Shown one piece after another: positions 8,659 through 17,069 of a stretch of DNA of 64,000 nt. This stretch comes from an uncultured Bacteroidota bacterium. Its GTDB lineage: Bacteria; Bacteroidota; Bacteroidia; Chitinophagales; Chitinophagaceae. Position 1 is the first letter of the stretch. Each line of letters begins with the position of its first letter. The notes under the pieces are model-generated. The model ran no database searches. It saw only the letters and a list, made by a program, of their open reading frames with translations, and had not been told where the DNA came from. A program made the position numbers and the translations under genes. Where the stretch lies: positions 89,540 through 153,539 of the forward strand of contig CAIVKC010000038.1 of assembly GCA_903906365.1 (NCBI GenBank), written 5' to 3'.

Positions 8659-9263
8659 AATTCTTCCATTTTATATTTTTTAAGGATACTTTCCCTGAGT
8701 ACCTTTCTTGCCCGGAACAGGTAACTCTTTACCGTCCCATCGGGGAGATTGGTAATTTGAGCTATTTCTCCATAGCTCAAACTTTCCTGGTGATACAGTA
8801 TGATCAGTGTTTTAAAAACCGGGGATAGTCTTTCAATGGCTGACTGCAGGATAGCCAGGCGCTCTTTTTGACTCATTTGGTCGACGGCATCCTGGGCATG
8901 TCCGGGAGAGGCCTTCGACATTAATTTTTCCAGGGCCTCCTCTTCTGAGCCCGGCTCCCCATCACCGGGCAGCACCAGTTGTTTTTTTTGAAGGTAATTA
9001 AAGCAGGTATGATAGGCAATCTGCGCAATCCAGGTAGATAACTTGGACTCAAAGCGGAAACCGGCCAAATTATGGAAGACCTTCAGGTAAATATCCTGCG
9101 AAAGGTCATTGCGGTCCTCCTGGTTGTCAATCATTTTGAAAACAATCTGGGCAACCAGGTTTTCAGTCCTTTTAATAATTTCTGAAAAGACATGGGTTTC
9201 CCCCTGCAATACCCGCTTTACCAGGCGCTGATCAATAAGGTTTGTGCCGGTTGTTTGGTCCAC
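8655..9263 (-). CDS. RNA polymerase sigma factor, ECF subfamily
   Basis: 202 aa. Region 2 spans ~25-95 with DLSQDIYLKVFHNLAGFRFESKLSTWIAQIAYHTCFNYL in two readable stretches (QDIYLKVFHNL and FESKLSTWIAQIAYH); region 4 spans ~135-195 with LSPVFKTLIILYHQESLSY and EIAQITNLPDGTVKSYLFRA, the helix-turn-helix for the -35-equivalent box. The frame opens with GTG (9263); no ATG is available nearby. It heads a four-gene minus-strand operon with its anti-sigma factor and two membrane-associated proteins, which suggests an envelope-responsive regulon. Such operons are usually autoregulated, but I could not assign a sigma-specific promoter. Confidence 0.9.
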   Translation of the reverse strand: MDQTTGTNLIDQRLVKRVLQGETHVFSEIIKRTENLVAQIVFKMIDNQEDRNDLSQDIYLKVFHNLAGFRFESKLSTWIAQIAYHTCFNYLQKKQLVLPGDGEPGSEEEALEKLMSKASPGHAQDAVDQMSQKERLAILQSAIERLSPVFKTLIILYHQESLSYGEIAQITNLPDGTVKSYLFRARKVLRESILKKYKMEEL

Positions 9264-9467
9264 TGGGATGATTAGACAGGTCAGAACTCACAATGTTGCA
9301 GTAAAATTATTAAAATTGGTGTGGTATCCCCTTCTATTGTTTTGGATCAACCTGGGCCCCGGTGCATGGTGGCGGAAATTATTTTATATGTTCCCGGGTG
9401 AGCTGGAGAAGGCTTTACCTAATCCCTTTTTTTTAGGGCCAGCTCCCTATTGACTTTTACCGTGTAA

Positions 9468-10196
9468 TCAAACCGGCTCCCCGCAGCTTTCCCAAGCGGG
9501 CAGGTCGACTCCCCTGATGATCAGCCAGAGGCACATGGAAAATTCCGCTATAAAGGCCAGCGGACCCAAAAGGACCGGAAAAAGGGAGGCTTCCAGCCTG
9601 GGGGAAAAAATCAGCAGGAAACTGTTAGTAAGGTAGGATAGTCCGGCCCCGGCTATCAAAACACCCAAAAAACGGGGTAAAAAACGGGATTGATAAATCA
9701 GGTAGCCGTCGATTAGGCAGCTGAATCCAAAAAAAATGAGCCCGATTCCAAACCCATACTCATGGGCCCGCACGGCAAGATAGCTCAGTTCCTGCAGCTG
9801 AGCCACGCTGAAGGATTTGAGGTAGGCCGTATCCTCCAGCAGAAATAAGGGCAGGACCAGGTTCATTTTATTGGTTACCAATACGGCGGTCTGTATCATT
9901 CCAAAAAGAAGGGAGAGCAAGGCCAGGCTTTTATTTACCCGTTTGAAAAGCTTATAATACACCACGGCAAGTACCAGGTCGAAAACATGCATCACCAGGT
10001 CCCCGAATATTCCGGTTCTCCAAAGTCCGGGATGATTGGAAATATTTCGGGCAGTACCGGCAGCATCCCCGCTTTCTATGAGTTTACTGCGGATGAATAT
10101 TTCCCCCAATATGCCTGCAACAATAATAATGAAATAGGCTAGGCCCCCTATCCGGGCAAAAGTCTGTGGGGATATTTGAAGCTGCTTATTGGCCAT
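9468..10196 (-). CDS. DUF4386-family integral membrane protein
   Basis: 242 aa with about six hydrophobic helices. The pattern ARIGGLAYFIIIVAGILGE near the N-terminus, then GDLVMHVFDLVLAVVYYKLF, and the SCLIDGYLIYQSRFLPRFLG segment are characteristic of DUF4386 proteins, a family without known function. It is 205 bp upstream of the sigma gene in transcriptional order and probably separate. No catalytic motif is visible. Confidence 0.85.
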   Translation of the reverse strand: MANKQLQISPQTFARIGGLAYFIIIVAGILGEIFIRSKLIESGDAAGTARNISNHPGLWRTGIFGDLVMHVFDLVLAVVYYKLFKRVNKSLALLSLLFGMIQTAVLVTNKMNLVLPLFLLEDTAYLKSFSVAQLQELSYLAVRAHEYGFGIGLIFFGFSCLIDGYLIYQSRFLPRFLGVLIAGAGLSYLTNSFLLIFSPRLEASLFPVLLGPLAFIAEFSMCLWLIIRGVDLPAWESCGEPV

Positions 10197-10601
10197 TTAT
10201 GCTGATTTACAAGTTGAATCCTATAAATGTCCATATAAATGCCAACAAATCAACGGGTAATATACCAAGGGCGCTCGCGGATGATTAATGGCTCCTCCCC
10301 CTGAAAGGTCCCTGTCTGTCCGGTGACTGCCCGAACGGAGGTCTGAGGCAGGATGCATATCAAAGACTGCGCGGCTGAGAGTGAACCAATCTGCCTGCGA
10401 GGAAAATACCCTTTGAAATAACCAACTGAATAAAGGGAAAACAGGTCCCCTGCAGCCTAAGGGAAATCAAACCATGTCCCTGACAAATCACCCCTTCCTG
10501 TCCACTGCCCTTTACCGGTTAGTCCCTGTTCAATAGTCCAGTGAGCCCATAGTTTCACACCAGATACGCGGGCACAGGCATTGCAGGTTAAGTCTTCACA
10601 G
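10197..10601. other. Intergenic region without a convincing gene
   Basis: About 400 bp between the DUF4386 gene start and the terminator of the small secreted protein gene. Open frames are short and not protein-like, and I see no RNA gene. Confidence 0.4.
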
Positions 10602-10633
10602 AAAAATCAGCCAACCCCATTTCGGGGACTGGC
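10602..10633 (-). terminator. Probable Rho-independent terminator
   Basis: Just after the 149-aa gene (stop at 10639), the minus strand can form a GCCA-CCCC / GGGG-TGGC stem with small internal mismatches, followed by TTTTT (10606-10602). Confidence 0.6.
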
Positions 10634-10638
10634 CACCC

Positions 10639-11088
10639 TCAACTTTTGGCCGATCCCTGAAAATAACCCCAAGATTGTCCATCCGTGCTTTTCAATATGA
10701 TGACCCGGTCGGGATTTTCCAGTGTGATCACAAAACCACTTTCATCATTGTTGCTAAAGCGGAACAAATCGGTGATCCAATAGCCTGAAAACTTCTTTTT
10801 TAATTCAGCTTTCAGGGATTGGGGTAGACGGTCTGAAAGCAGGTTGCTGGCAATACCTATGAATTCTGAATTAGCGGTGTAATAGGCGAAGCATACCCTG
10901 CCTTTGAATCGGAAGGTGGCTTTGTAAAAATTGCCTGTCTGTGCCCACGCTACATTCTTTACATGGGTAAACTCCTGGCTGAATTCACTGGAGACCGAGG
11001 CCGGCACGATGGTATGCTCGTTGGCGGCAGAAGCGCGGCTGACCAGCAGAAATAGGGAAAGGGTGATCATTACAGATAACTTTTTCAT
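10639..11088 (-). CDS. Small secreted PepSY-like (BLIP-like fold) protein
   Basis: 149 aa with a cleavable signal peptide (MKKLSVMITLSLFLLVSRASA). The mature part follows the pattern FSQEFTHVKNVAWAQTGNFY ... ATFRFKGRVCFAYYTANSEF, typical of the short periplasmic PepSY-like proteins that are abundant in Chitinophagaceae. The F-x-x-x-F-x-x-x-x-N-V-x-W spacing is the main clue. Function is unknown; relatives are thought to bind or inhibit other exported proteins. It is monocistronic, with its own -7 box and a terminator. Confidence 0.75.
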   Translation of the reverse strand: MKKLSVMITLSLFLLVSRASAANEHTIVPASVSSEFSQEFTHVKNVAWAQTGNFYKATFRFKGRVCFAYYTANSEFIGIASNLLSDRLPQSLKAELKKKFSGYWITDLFRFSNNDESGFVITLENPDRVIILKSTDGQSWGYFQGSAKS

Positions 11089-11127
11089 TTTTTTTATTTT
11101 TTTTTGTTTGAATTGAATAAGACATCA

Positions 11128-11135
11128 CAAAACTA
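11128..11135 (-). promoter_or_regulatory. -7 promoter box of the PepSY-like gene
   Basis: TAGTTTTG on the minus strand matches TAnnTTTG exactly, 39 bp before the start codon. The nearest TTTG upstream is 24 bp away, slightly long for a -33 element. Confidence 0.45.
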
Positions 11136-11856
11136 AGCAGCCCGCGGGCGGTTTGTTTTCAAATGCGATAAACGAGGTAATTTCTGCTATCAATCGGGGA
11201 ATTACCCTGGTATTAACAAGCCCCTAAACAAACACTTAATAGGAAAGCATTACACAAAACGGCTGATTTTAAGGAGGCACAGACAACGGGGTTTAATCAG
11301 AACCCAACATCCTATTGCATTTGTCAGGTAGGTTTGGAAACCAGGCCTGATACTGGGTTCAGGCTCTATGGTGAAAATCCAAGCTTCCCTGCAGGAGGAA
11401 CCCGGCCTGGTTTTAGTGATTGGCATCATCTACTTACGCAGGAGGTTGGGGCCATATTTTGAAACAAATACTCAAAAAAGTATATTCCAAACCCGGTTGA
11501 AACAAAACAGCTCGGCTATGGTGATTCCCCCAATATGATTGGTGATGAAATTTGTTCTTGTAATTAAATAATGTGCTGCGTTTAAAACATAAATATAGCC
11601 TACTGGCATTGTTGGACAGTTCGCTTTCCGTTTTTTTGCTAAACCGTAGCCGGATTTCCCTCTTAACAAAGTAACTGGCGGGAAAATTTTCAGGCTCAAC
11701 CTGCTTTCCTTTCCTGCCAGCGGCTGAATATATGTGGATTTGATTTATACTTTTCAAGCCGCCAGATTCAACCCTTTAGGATGGTTTGCTGTCCCCGTAA
11801 ATGTTCTTTACAGGGCATCTGCATGGCCATTGATATCACCAATGATATCAAGAGCC
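11136..11856. other. Intergenic region with a hairpin beyond the alpha-galactosidase gene
   Basis: About 720 bp without a convincing gene. A perfect inverted repeat, TTGATATCA / TGATATCAA with a 4-nt loop (11830-11851), sits 5 bp past the alpha-galactosidase stop; without a T-run it may stabilise the 3' end rather than terminate. Confidence 0.5.
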
Positions 11857-14004
11857 TTATGGATTGATGAGTTGAATCTCAAATAGTTGGCTGTCGTATT
11901 TTTTGGTCAGTTTTACTTTGAATCCGATGGCTTCCAGTTCGCGGCCGGTCATTCGGGCAATCGTTTGGCCGGTAGGCGCCAGTGTAACCAGGTATTGACT
12001 TTTCTTAAGCAATCCGGGTACTACTAGGGTGCGCTGGTCATCGAGCGATCCCTGGCGAAAGACCCCGATAATGCCGCCTTTCCGGGTATCGGTATTGATG
12101 CGCGCCCAGGCATCCCAGGAACCCTCTGCCGGTTCGCCAAAACTAGGCAGGTCCTGGCGATACAAATCATAGTTGTACCGCTGCTTCATCCTGACCATCC
12201 AGGCGGTCCATTGGCGGATTTCCCGCTTTCTCGATTCAGTGAGTTTGCGTAAATCGCCCAGCACAATTGGGAAGGATCCGATTAAGGTTTTCAGTTCCTG
12301 GATGAAATCCTTGCTGTCCATTTGCAGGTTTCCGATTAAAAATGCTGAAGCCGGCAATGCAGGGGATTTCCACCAGGCCAGGTTCCGGATCCTAAAAGCG
12401 CCAACCGGGAATGGCTCGCTCACATTGGTCAGCCAGTTTCCCTCGGCATGCTGGCAGAAAGCGTAATCGATCAGCTGCAGTTTGCCGGCTGTTTCGAATG
12501 TACAGTCGATGAAGAGATTCGGCGCTGCGGCGTGCAGCTCATCGAAGAGTTTGAAAAGGCGTTCATAAATCACGATCAGCGAGGCTTCGCGGTCTTTGTG
12601 ATAGGGATGATTGGTGGCGTAGCAACCCGACCGTTTGAAATCGGTGATATAGGCACTGGTCGCCACGCTCAGGTCAAGTTTCACAAAGCCCAGTCCCACA
12701 CCATGCACCAGGTCAAGGATCTTGTTTTTGATATAGTCTGACCAATCAGTTCCAAAACACATTGTATTCAGATCAATGCCATCGGTTGTATGCAGGTTTA
12801 CCGGTTGGCCCTTTTCATCCCTGGCAGCCCATTCGGGATGTTCCCTGAATACCTTAGAGGTTTTGGAAGCCGATCCCACACTGATCCATAACCCCGGCTC
12901 CATACCGCGTTGCCGGATGCTGTCAAAAACCGGCTTGAGTCCTTTGGAAAATTTGAGGCTATCGGGAATCCAGTCGCCGGTATTTTCAATCCAGGAAACC
13001 GGTTTGCCTTTATTGCCCTGGGTGGTGTGCCAGCCACAATCGATTTCAAATTGTATGATGCCAACCTCTGCCGCAGTGCGCGAGAGTTGCAATAAAAGTG
13101 TATCATTGAAATGATCGTCAAAAGGCACATAGTTGTTGTACATGATGGTGGGCCTTTGGGGAATCTCATTGATCCGGAGCCCCATATGGCGCCGCGTAAA
13201 ATCGGCGAGTGCGGTATTCATAACAGGCCAGGGATCAGCAGCCTGTGCATAAGGAATGATGAACACCTGTGGGGAAGTCCAGCTTTGCCCATTACGCAGA
13301 TACTTTCTGAATGGATAATTGTCTTCGTTATGGGTAAGTCCGATATCGGCATTGTTGTAGGTGGTATTATATGCCGTGCGCTTCAATACCCCCGGAGATT
13401 CATTGCCCAGCAGGATGCCGGCATTCTGGGAATAGGAGTGAATGGCGATAAGCGGGTCATCCCAGTCCCCGACATAGGTGCCCAGGTGTTTCTGTCTGCC
13501 ATAATTGACATAGGCAACCGCTTCAATGAAACTAAAGCCAAGGATAATTTTTTCCACATCAAGCGAGGCTATTCGGATCTCTTTTCCGGAATGGTTGCTG
13601 AATGTGATTTTTTTTCTGATCACCGGCAGGTTGGGATAGAGAAGGTAAGTGAGTTCCAGTTGAACCCCTGCCAAAAGTTTCGTTCCTTCCAGCACAATGG
13701 TGGCACCTTTCCCCTTTCGGGTATCACTGGCAGAATCGAAGCGGATGAATGTCCATCCGGATTTGCCATCGTACTGATTGCCATCAATGCTTACGGCAAA
13801 TTCTGCTGCGGTGCTGTCGTCATAACTGAGATCCTGGCCAGATAGGGTAAGTCGCTTCGTATACAGCATATTGTCCTCCACCACGATTTCACGCCTGATT
13901 AAACCATTATCGAGGACCAGGTTATGCTCTTTCCATTGCGCAAAATCCTGGGCATTTGCCATTGCAGTCAATAGCAGAAGTGCCATGCTGAAGAGTTTAT
14001 ACAT
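11857..14004 (-). CDS. Secreted GH36-like alpha-galactosidase
   Basis: 715 aa with a signal peptide (MYKLFSMALLLLTAMANAQ). Residues ~25-270 are a beta-rich N-terminal domain; ~285-600 form the TIM barrel. Barrel landmarks of clan GH-D enzymes are visible: FEIDCGWH, GLWISVGS, the nucleophile-bearing GFVKLDLS, and the proton-donor strand around LQLIDYAF. A beta-sandwich closes the C-terminus. Enzymes of this group release terminal alpha-galactose from oligosaccharides. No SusC/SusD or other sugar-use genes surround it, so the substrate cannot be inferred from context. Length fits the family. GH36 is the best match; GH27-like or other clan D specificity is possible. Confidence 0.82.
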   Translation of the reverse strand: MYKLFSMALLLLTAMANAQDFAQWKEHNLVLDNGLIRREIVVEDNMLYTKRLTLSGQDLSYDDSTAAEFAVSIDGNQYDGKSGWTFIRFDSASDTRKGKGATIVLEGTKLLAGVQLELTYLLYPNLPVIRKKITFSNHSGKEIRIASLDVEKIILGFSFIEAVAYVNYGRQKHLGTYVGDWDDPLIAIHSYSQNAGILLGNESPGVLKRTAYNTTYNNADIGLTHNEDNYPFRKYLRNGQSWTSPQVFIIPYAQAADPWPVMNTALADFTRRHMGLRINEIPQRPTIMYNNYVPFDDHFNDTLLLQLSRTAAEVGIIQFEIDCGWHTTQGNKGKPVSWIENTGDWIPDSLKFSKGLKPVFDSIRQRGMEPGLWISVGSASKTSKVFREHPEWAARDEKGQPVNLHTTDGIDLNTMCFGTDWSDYIKNKILDLVHGVGLGFVKLDLSVATSAYITDFKRSGCYATNHPYHKDREASLIVIYERLFKLFDELHAAAPNLFIDCTFETAGKLQLIDYAFCQHAEGNWLTNVSEPFPVGAFRIRNLAWWKSPALPASAFLIGNLQMDSKDFIQELKTLIGSFPIVLGDLRKLTESRKREIRQWTAWMVRMKQRYNYDLYRQDLPSFGEPAEGSWDAWARINTDTRKGGIIGVFRQGSLDDQRTLVVPGLLKKSQYLVTLAPTGQTIARMTGRELEAIGFKVKLTKKYDSQLFEIQLINP

Positions 14005-14061
14005 TTTATTTGTTTGAAAATGGGCAAAAAAAGTTAAAGAATCACCAAAAGTAGTTGTTCT

Positions 14062-14444
14062 TTAACTTTTGAAGTCTACGGCAATCTGCACATGCTTTTC
14101 TATTTGATAAATATCTATGTCAATTTGGTTGCCAGATAATAGTTTGTAATAAACAGTTATAGTGTCAACTATTTTTAAATTGTCGGAGAATGTGGAATAA
14201 TCTCTTGAGGGTCTATATACACCAAGCGTCTGCTTTAAGTTGTCAAGATTAAATGCGAAAACAGCAATAATCCTTTGTCCACTTGCCCTGTTCGGCGTGT
14301 GGTTGTTAAGGCATTAGTAATTTGTCCAACAATTTTTGATGTTTGGTTAAGGTCAGGTCGCACATTATTATTACACATTTTAATTGTAGCAAAAAACATA
14401 AAACAACTCATTGAAATGATAGCAGAGTATTGTATAAATTTCAA
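14062..14444 (-). pseudogene. Small lipoprotein-like gene broken by a frameshift
   Basis: The first frame starts at 14444 with a lipoprotein-like signal (MKFIQYSAIISMSCFMFFAT, then Cys24) and stops at 14235. The next frame is open from 14313 to a stop at 14062 and is clearly protein-like (FAFNLDNLKQTLGVYRPS, then KIVDTITVYYKLLSGNQI). A single-base frameshift somewhere in the 14238-14313 overlap would join them into a ~125-aa lipoprotein. Base composition is AT-rich, unlike the neighbouring galactosidase gene. Function unknown. A sequencing error or programmed shift cannot be excluded. Confidence 0.5.
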
Positions 14445-14652
14445 TGTAGTTGTAGGTTATTATAAATCACATAATATAGCAGGCAATTACACGGCCATGC
14501 CATTTGATGCGGCATTTGGATTACGTCTGCCAAGAACCCCTGCCCAGCAAAGTTGTCAAAGTTCACAACATGCTTCAATGCCAAGACATGTTCTTCTGCC
14601 AAACCAATGCCCAAAAGTAGCTGATGCTGATGTCTTGTTACGTCCCCCGACA

Positions 14653-14668
14653 TAACGCCAAGCCCCAT
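14653..14668 (+). repeat. Cassette-associated repeat, copy A
   Basis: TAACGCCAAGCCCCAT. The same 16 bases occur inverted at 16353-16368, and the first part recurs at 15681. It lies just downstream of the 207-aa gene. Confidence 0.6.
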
Positions 14669-14700
14669 TATATGTATAGCCTTCTACCTTTTGCATTTGC

Positions 14701-15324
14701 TTATTTTCCCGGAAAACATTGAGGTCCAATAGCTCCTCCTCCATATTCCAATGAAACGTTCTCATTATACAAAATGTGCCTACAGCTATCGTCATATTGC
14801 TTCTTTAAGTTGTCAGGAATTTTCGATAAGAATATGTCATAGGAGTACATACCGAAACCATTTCTTTTAAAATTAATAATTGTAGGTTCTCCATTTGTTA
14901 TACCAATGCAATTTGCCTTGTCTAAATGTTCTTTGACTTCAGCCAAAGTTTGAAGTGTCCAGCCAAAGCTTTTAATAATGGAGTCAACTTTGATTGATTT
15001 AATATTTAAGTTCCACTCGCAAAAGTATTGGTCACTATAATTAGGAGACTTTGTACTTAATTTTGTAACAGCTAGTCTATCAATTTCTTTGTCGTTTTTA
15101 AATTCAATCTCTACGATTCTGTCTACTGGAACTACTTTATTGAAGTAGTCTTTTAGAGCATTTATATTGACTTTATTGTTTTTGTAATTGTTTATTAAAT
15201 CGTCCTTGGAATAAGTTTTTTCATCACCAAAATCAAAAATTGAAGTGATAGCGTATAGGTGAAAAAAATAAATACCAAGTCCAATGAACCCCATTAGAAG
15301 AATGAATATTTTTTTCTTGCTCAT
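14701..15324 (-). CDS. Membrane-anchored protein of unknown function (accessory island)
   Basis: 207 aa. An N-terminal hydrophobic segment (KKIFILLMGFIGLGIYFF) should anchor it; the rest is polar, Lys/Asn/Asp-rich and predicted periplasmic. No family is recognised. Two cysteine-containing patches (YFCEWNLNIKSIKVD and DDSCRHILYNE) could form a disulphide. The gene is markedly AT-richer than its neighbours and is bracketed by the repeat copy at 14653 and a related TAACG-containing element near 15354, like a gene cassette. Probably acquired horizontally. Confidence 0.65.
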   Translation of the reverse strand: MSKKKIFILLMGFIGLGIYFFHLYAITSIFDFGDEKTYSKDDLINNYKNNKVNINALKDYFNKVVPVDRIVEIEFKNDKEIDRLAVTKLSTKSPNYSDQYFCEWNLNIKSIKVDSIIKSFGWTLQTLAEVKEHLDKANCIGITNGEPTIINFKRNGFGMYSYDIFLSKIPDNLKKQYDDSCRHILYNENVSLEYGGGAIGPQCFPGK

Positions 15325-15470
15325 TTAATTTAATGTAGTGAGTTTTGTCTAAGGTTGCATATAACGAGTTCGTATTGGATGTATGGTGAAATTTTAAAAA
15401 CGTCAGCCGACGACCAATGCTTAATTAAAAGTACAAATGTTCACTAATAAATCCGCCGCTAAATTAGTAA

Positions 15471-15541
15471 CGTCCATTTGGAACAAAAGATGATTAATAT
15501 CTGATGAAGAAGCTTACAAATGTCCGCCAAGGTAATGGACG
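15471..15541. repeat. attC-like imperfect palindrome
   Basis: CGTCCATT (15471-15478) pairs with AATGGACG (15534-15541), and inside it TTGG pairs with CCAA (15527-15530). The nested short arms separated by a ~50-bp spacer resemble the R/L box plan of integron attC sites, though the canonical GTTRRRY/RYYYAAC core is not present. Confidence 0.4.
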
Positions 15542-15680
15542 GAAAACATATCCCAACTTCAACTATCCAGCAGCATCGGTCTCGAGGGAAGAATAGGCCC
15601 GAGCTATTGAATATATTTTCAATTTCTGTAAATTTACCCAGCCGCGGTCCGGGCGGGAAGTTTTCCAAATGCCGCCACAA

Positions 15681-15715
15681 AACGCCAAGCCCGTGCCGTT
15701 GCATGCTATTTTTTT
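15681..15715 (+). repeat. Inverted repeat flanking mazEF, left copy
   Basis: AACGCCAAGCCC followed within a few bases by TGCATGCTATTTTTTT. The same two blocks, inverted, begin at the mazF stop codon (16336-16368). Confidence 0.7.
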
Positions 15716-15726
15716 GGTCCCTAAAA

Positions 15727-15758
15727 TTTGGAAATTCACGAATTATGTAATTACTTTG
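15727..15758 (+). promoter_or_regulatory. mazEF promoter
   Basis: TTTG (15727-15730), a 20-bp spacer and TTACTTTG (15751-15758) fit the Bacteroidota TTG-N19-21-TAnnTTTG pattern with one mismatch. The ATG of mazE is 20 bp downstream. Confidence 0.6.
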
Positions 15759-15777
15759 TAATCACATATTGACAAAC

Positions 15778-16023
15778 ATGGACGTATCAGTAATCCCCAT
15801 TGGCAATTCCAAAGGTATCAGATTGACAAAAACCTTGATAGAAAAGTACAATATTACCGACACAGTTGAGCTAAAACTGGAAAAGGGTTATATTATCATT
15901 AAGCCAAAGAAAGAGCCTAGAAAAGGGTGGGACAAAGCTTTTAAGAAAATGCATGAGAACAAAGAGGACAAGCTCTTGATTGGCGACGTTTTCATGGATG
16001 AAAATTTTGAGGAATGGAAGTAA
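15778..16023 (+). CDS. mazE: MazE-type antitoxin (AbrB/SpoVT swapped-hairpin DNA-binding)
   Basis: 81 aa from the ATG at 15778; an in-frame TTG nine bases upstream is less likely. The N-terminal ~45 residues form the swapped-hairpin AbrB fold (VSVIPIGNSKGIRLTKTLIE, then VELKLEKGYIIIKPK). The acidic C-terminal tail (DVFMDENFEEWK) is the usual toxin-binding region. It overlaps mazF by 10 bp, giving the coupled antitoxin-first order that lets the complex repress its own promoter, found just upstream. The pair lies between inverted repeats in an AT-rich island, consistent with a mobile addiction module. Confidence 0.85.
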   Translation: MDVSVIPIGNSKGIRLTKTLIEKYNITDTVELKLEKGYIIIKPKKEPRKGWDKAFKKMHENKEDKLLIGDVFMDENFEEWK

Positions 16024-16337
16024 AGCAATATCAAATTGTATTAGTGAACCTTGACCCTACTGTTGGCAGCGAGATGAAAAAAACACGACTGGCCATTATA
16101 ATTTCCCCAAATGAAATGAACAAATACTTGCAGACAGTTGTGATTGCACCAGTGACCAGTAGCTCCAAGACCTATCCAACACGTGTAGAGGTCAAGCACA
16201 ACAAAGCAAAGGGATGGATAGTTCTCGATCAGATAAGGACAATAGATAGACAAAGAATAATAAAATTGCTGGGACAACTGTCAGAGCAGGAAATACTTAA
16301 AACCAAGGCTGTGCTGAAAGAAACGTTCGTGGATTAA
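16014..16337 (+). CDS. mazF: MazF/PemK-family endoribonuclease toxin
   Basis: 107 aa. The fold signature is clear: YQIVLVNLDPTVGSEMKKTR at the N-terminus, VVIAPVTSSSKTYPTRVEV in the middle and GWIVLDQIRTIDRQRIIKL near the end. Family members cut mRNA at short sequences; the conserved Arg of R-P/T-A-I (TRLAIIIS) and the Thr/Ser of PVTSS are the expected active-site positions. The start overlaps mazE by 10 bp. It looks intact, so the module is probably functional. Confidence 0.87.
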   Translation: MEVKQYQIVLVNLDPTVGSEMKKTRLAIIISPNEMNKYLQTVVIAPVTSSSKTYPTRVEVKHNKAKGWIVLDQIRTIDRQRIIKLLGQLSEQEILKTKAVLKETFVD

Positions 16338-16368
16338 AAAACAGCATGCAGCATGGGGCTTGGCGTTA
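16336..16368 (-). repeat. Inverted repeat flanking mazEF, right copy
   Basis: On the minus strand it reads TAACGCCAAGCCCCAT, then GCTGCATGCTGTTTTTT, mirroring the left copy at 15681-15715. It begins at the mazF stop codon. Confidence 0.7.
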
Positions 16369-16433
16369 CGTGTAATAGGCACTACTTAATCTGACAATAT
16401 GGGATTTTTAGTTTTTTAGGGACGGATATGTTT

Positions 16434-17069
16434 TTACGCTGCTGGCGCTGGCTGCCCGATCATCTTCTGCCATGCTAAGATAAGAGATTTTTTAAATGTT
16501 GCCATTGGCGTCTTACCATAGCAGTACCTTCCGCTGTGGGACCTCTCATTGTTGTAGTAGCTCATCCATTCGTCGAGGTCTGCCTGCATCTCTTCCAGGC
16601 TTGTATAGAGCTTCTTTCTAAATGCAACAGCATAGAACTCTTCTTGCATTGTCCGGTGGAGCCGTTCGCAGATCCCATTGCTCTGGGGGTGCCGAACCTG
16701 CGTCTTGCTGTGCTCGATGCCCTCAATCTGCAGGTACAGCTCGTACTCATGGTGCTCTGGCTTTCCCATGTATTCTGTCCCGCGGTCAGTCAATACCCGA
16801 AGCAATGGCACCTGCTGATCTTCGAAGAATGGAATCACCCGATCATTGAGGATATAGGCTGATGTAATGGCGAGTTTGCTCTGATATAGCTTGGCAAAGG
16901 ACACCCTTGTGTACATGTCAATAAAAGTTTGTTGGTAGATCCGGCCTACGCCCTTGATATTGCCGACATAATAGGTGTCTTGAACGCCCAGATAACGTGG
17001 GTGCTCTGTCTCAATCTCCCCAAAGGCTTCGCGCTTCTCCTTCTTCCGCTCCAGGGCTACACCTTTGGC
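16434..17069 (-). pseudogene. Truncated DDE transposase (IS481-like rve core)
   Basis: The readable part starts at the junction near 17069 (AKGVALERKKEKREAFGE) and keeps the integrase core: first Asp region VQDTYYVGN/QTFIDMYTR, second Asp in VLTDRGTEYMG, and Glu in SNGICERLHRTMQEE, followed by the WMSYYNNERSHSGRYC tail. The N-terminal helix-turn-helix part is missing; upstream codons in this frame belong to the opposing transposase. It is therefore a remnant. IS481 is the best family guess; a related IS3-superfamily origin is possible. Confidence 0.75.

Larger units (their letters stand above)
15325..15777. other. Intergenic region with inverted repeats, upstream of mazEF
   Basis: About 450 bp without a gene. 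It contains the palindromic structure 15471-15541, the repeat at 15681-15715 and the mazE promoter, described separately. It has the look of joined cassette ends rather than a decayed gene. Confidence 0.5.

Noticed and set aside
11434..11757. Possible 107-codon gene on the minus strand
   Set aside because: No signal, motif or promoter; composition not protein-like.
14441..14668. Possible small gene of 75 codons near the repeat at 14653
   Set aside because: Consists mostly of repeat DNA read through; no conserved pattern.
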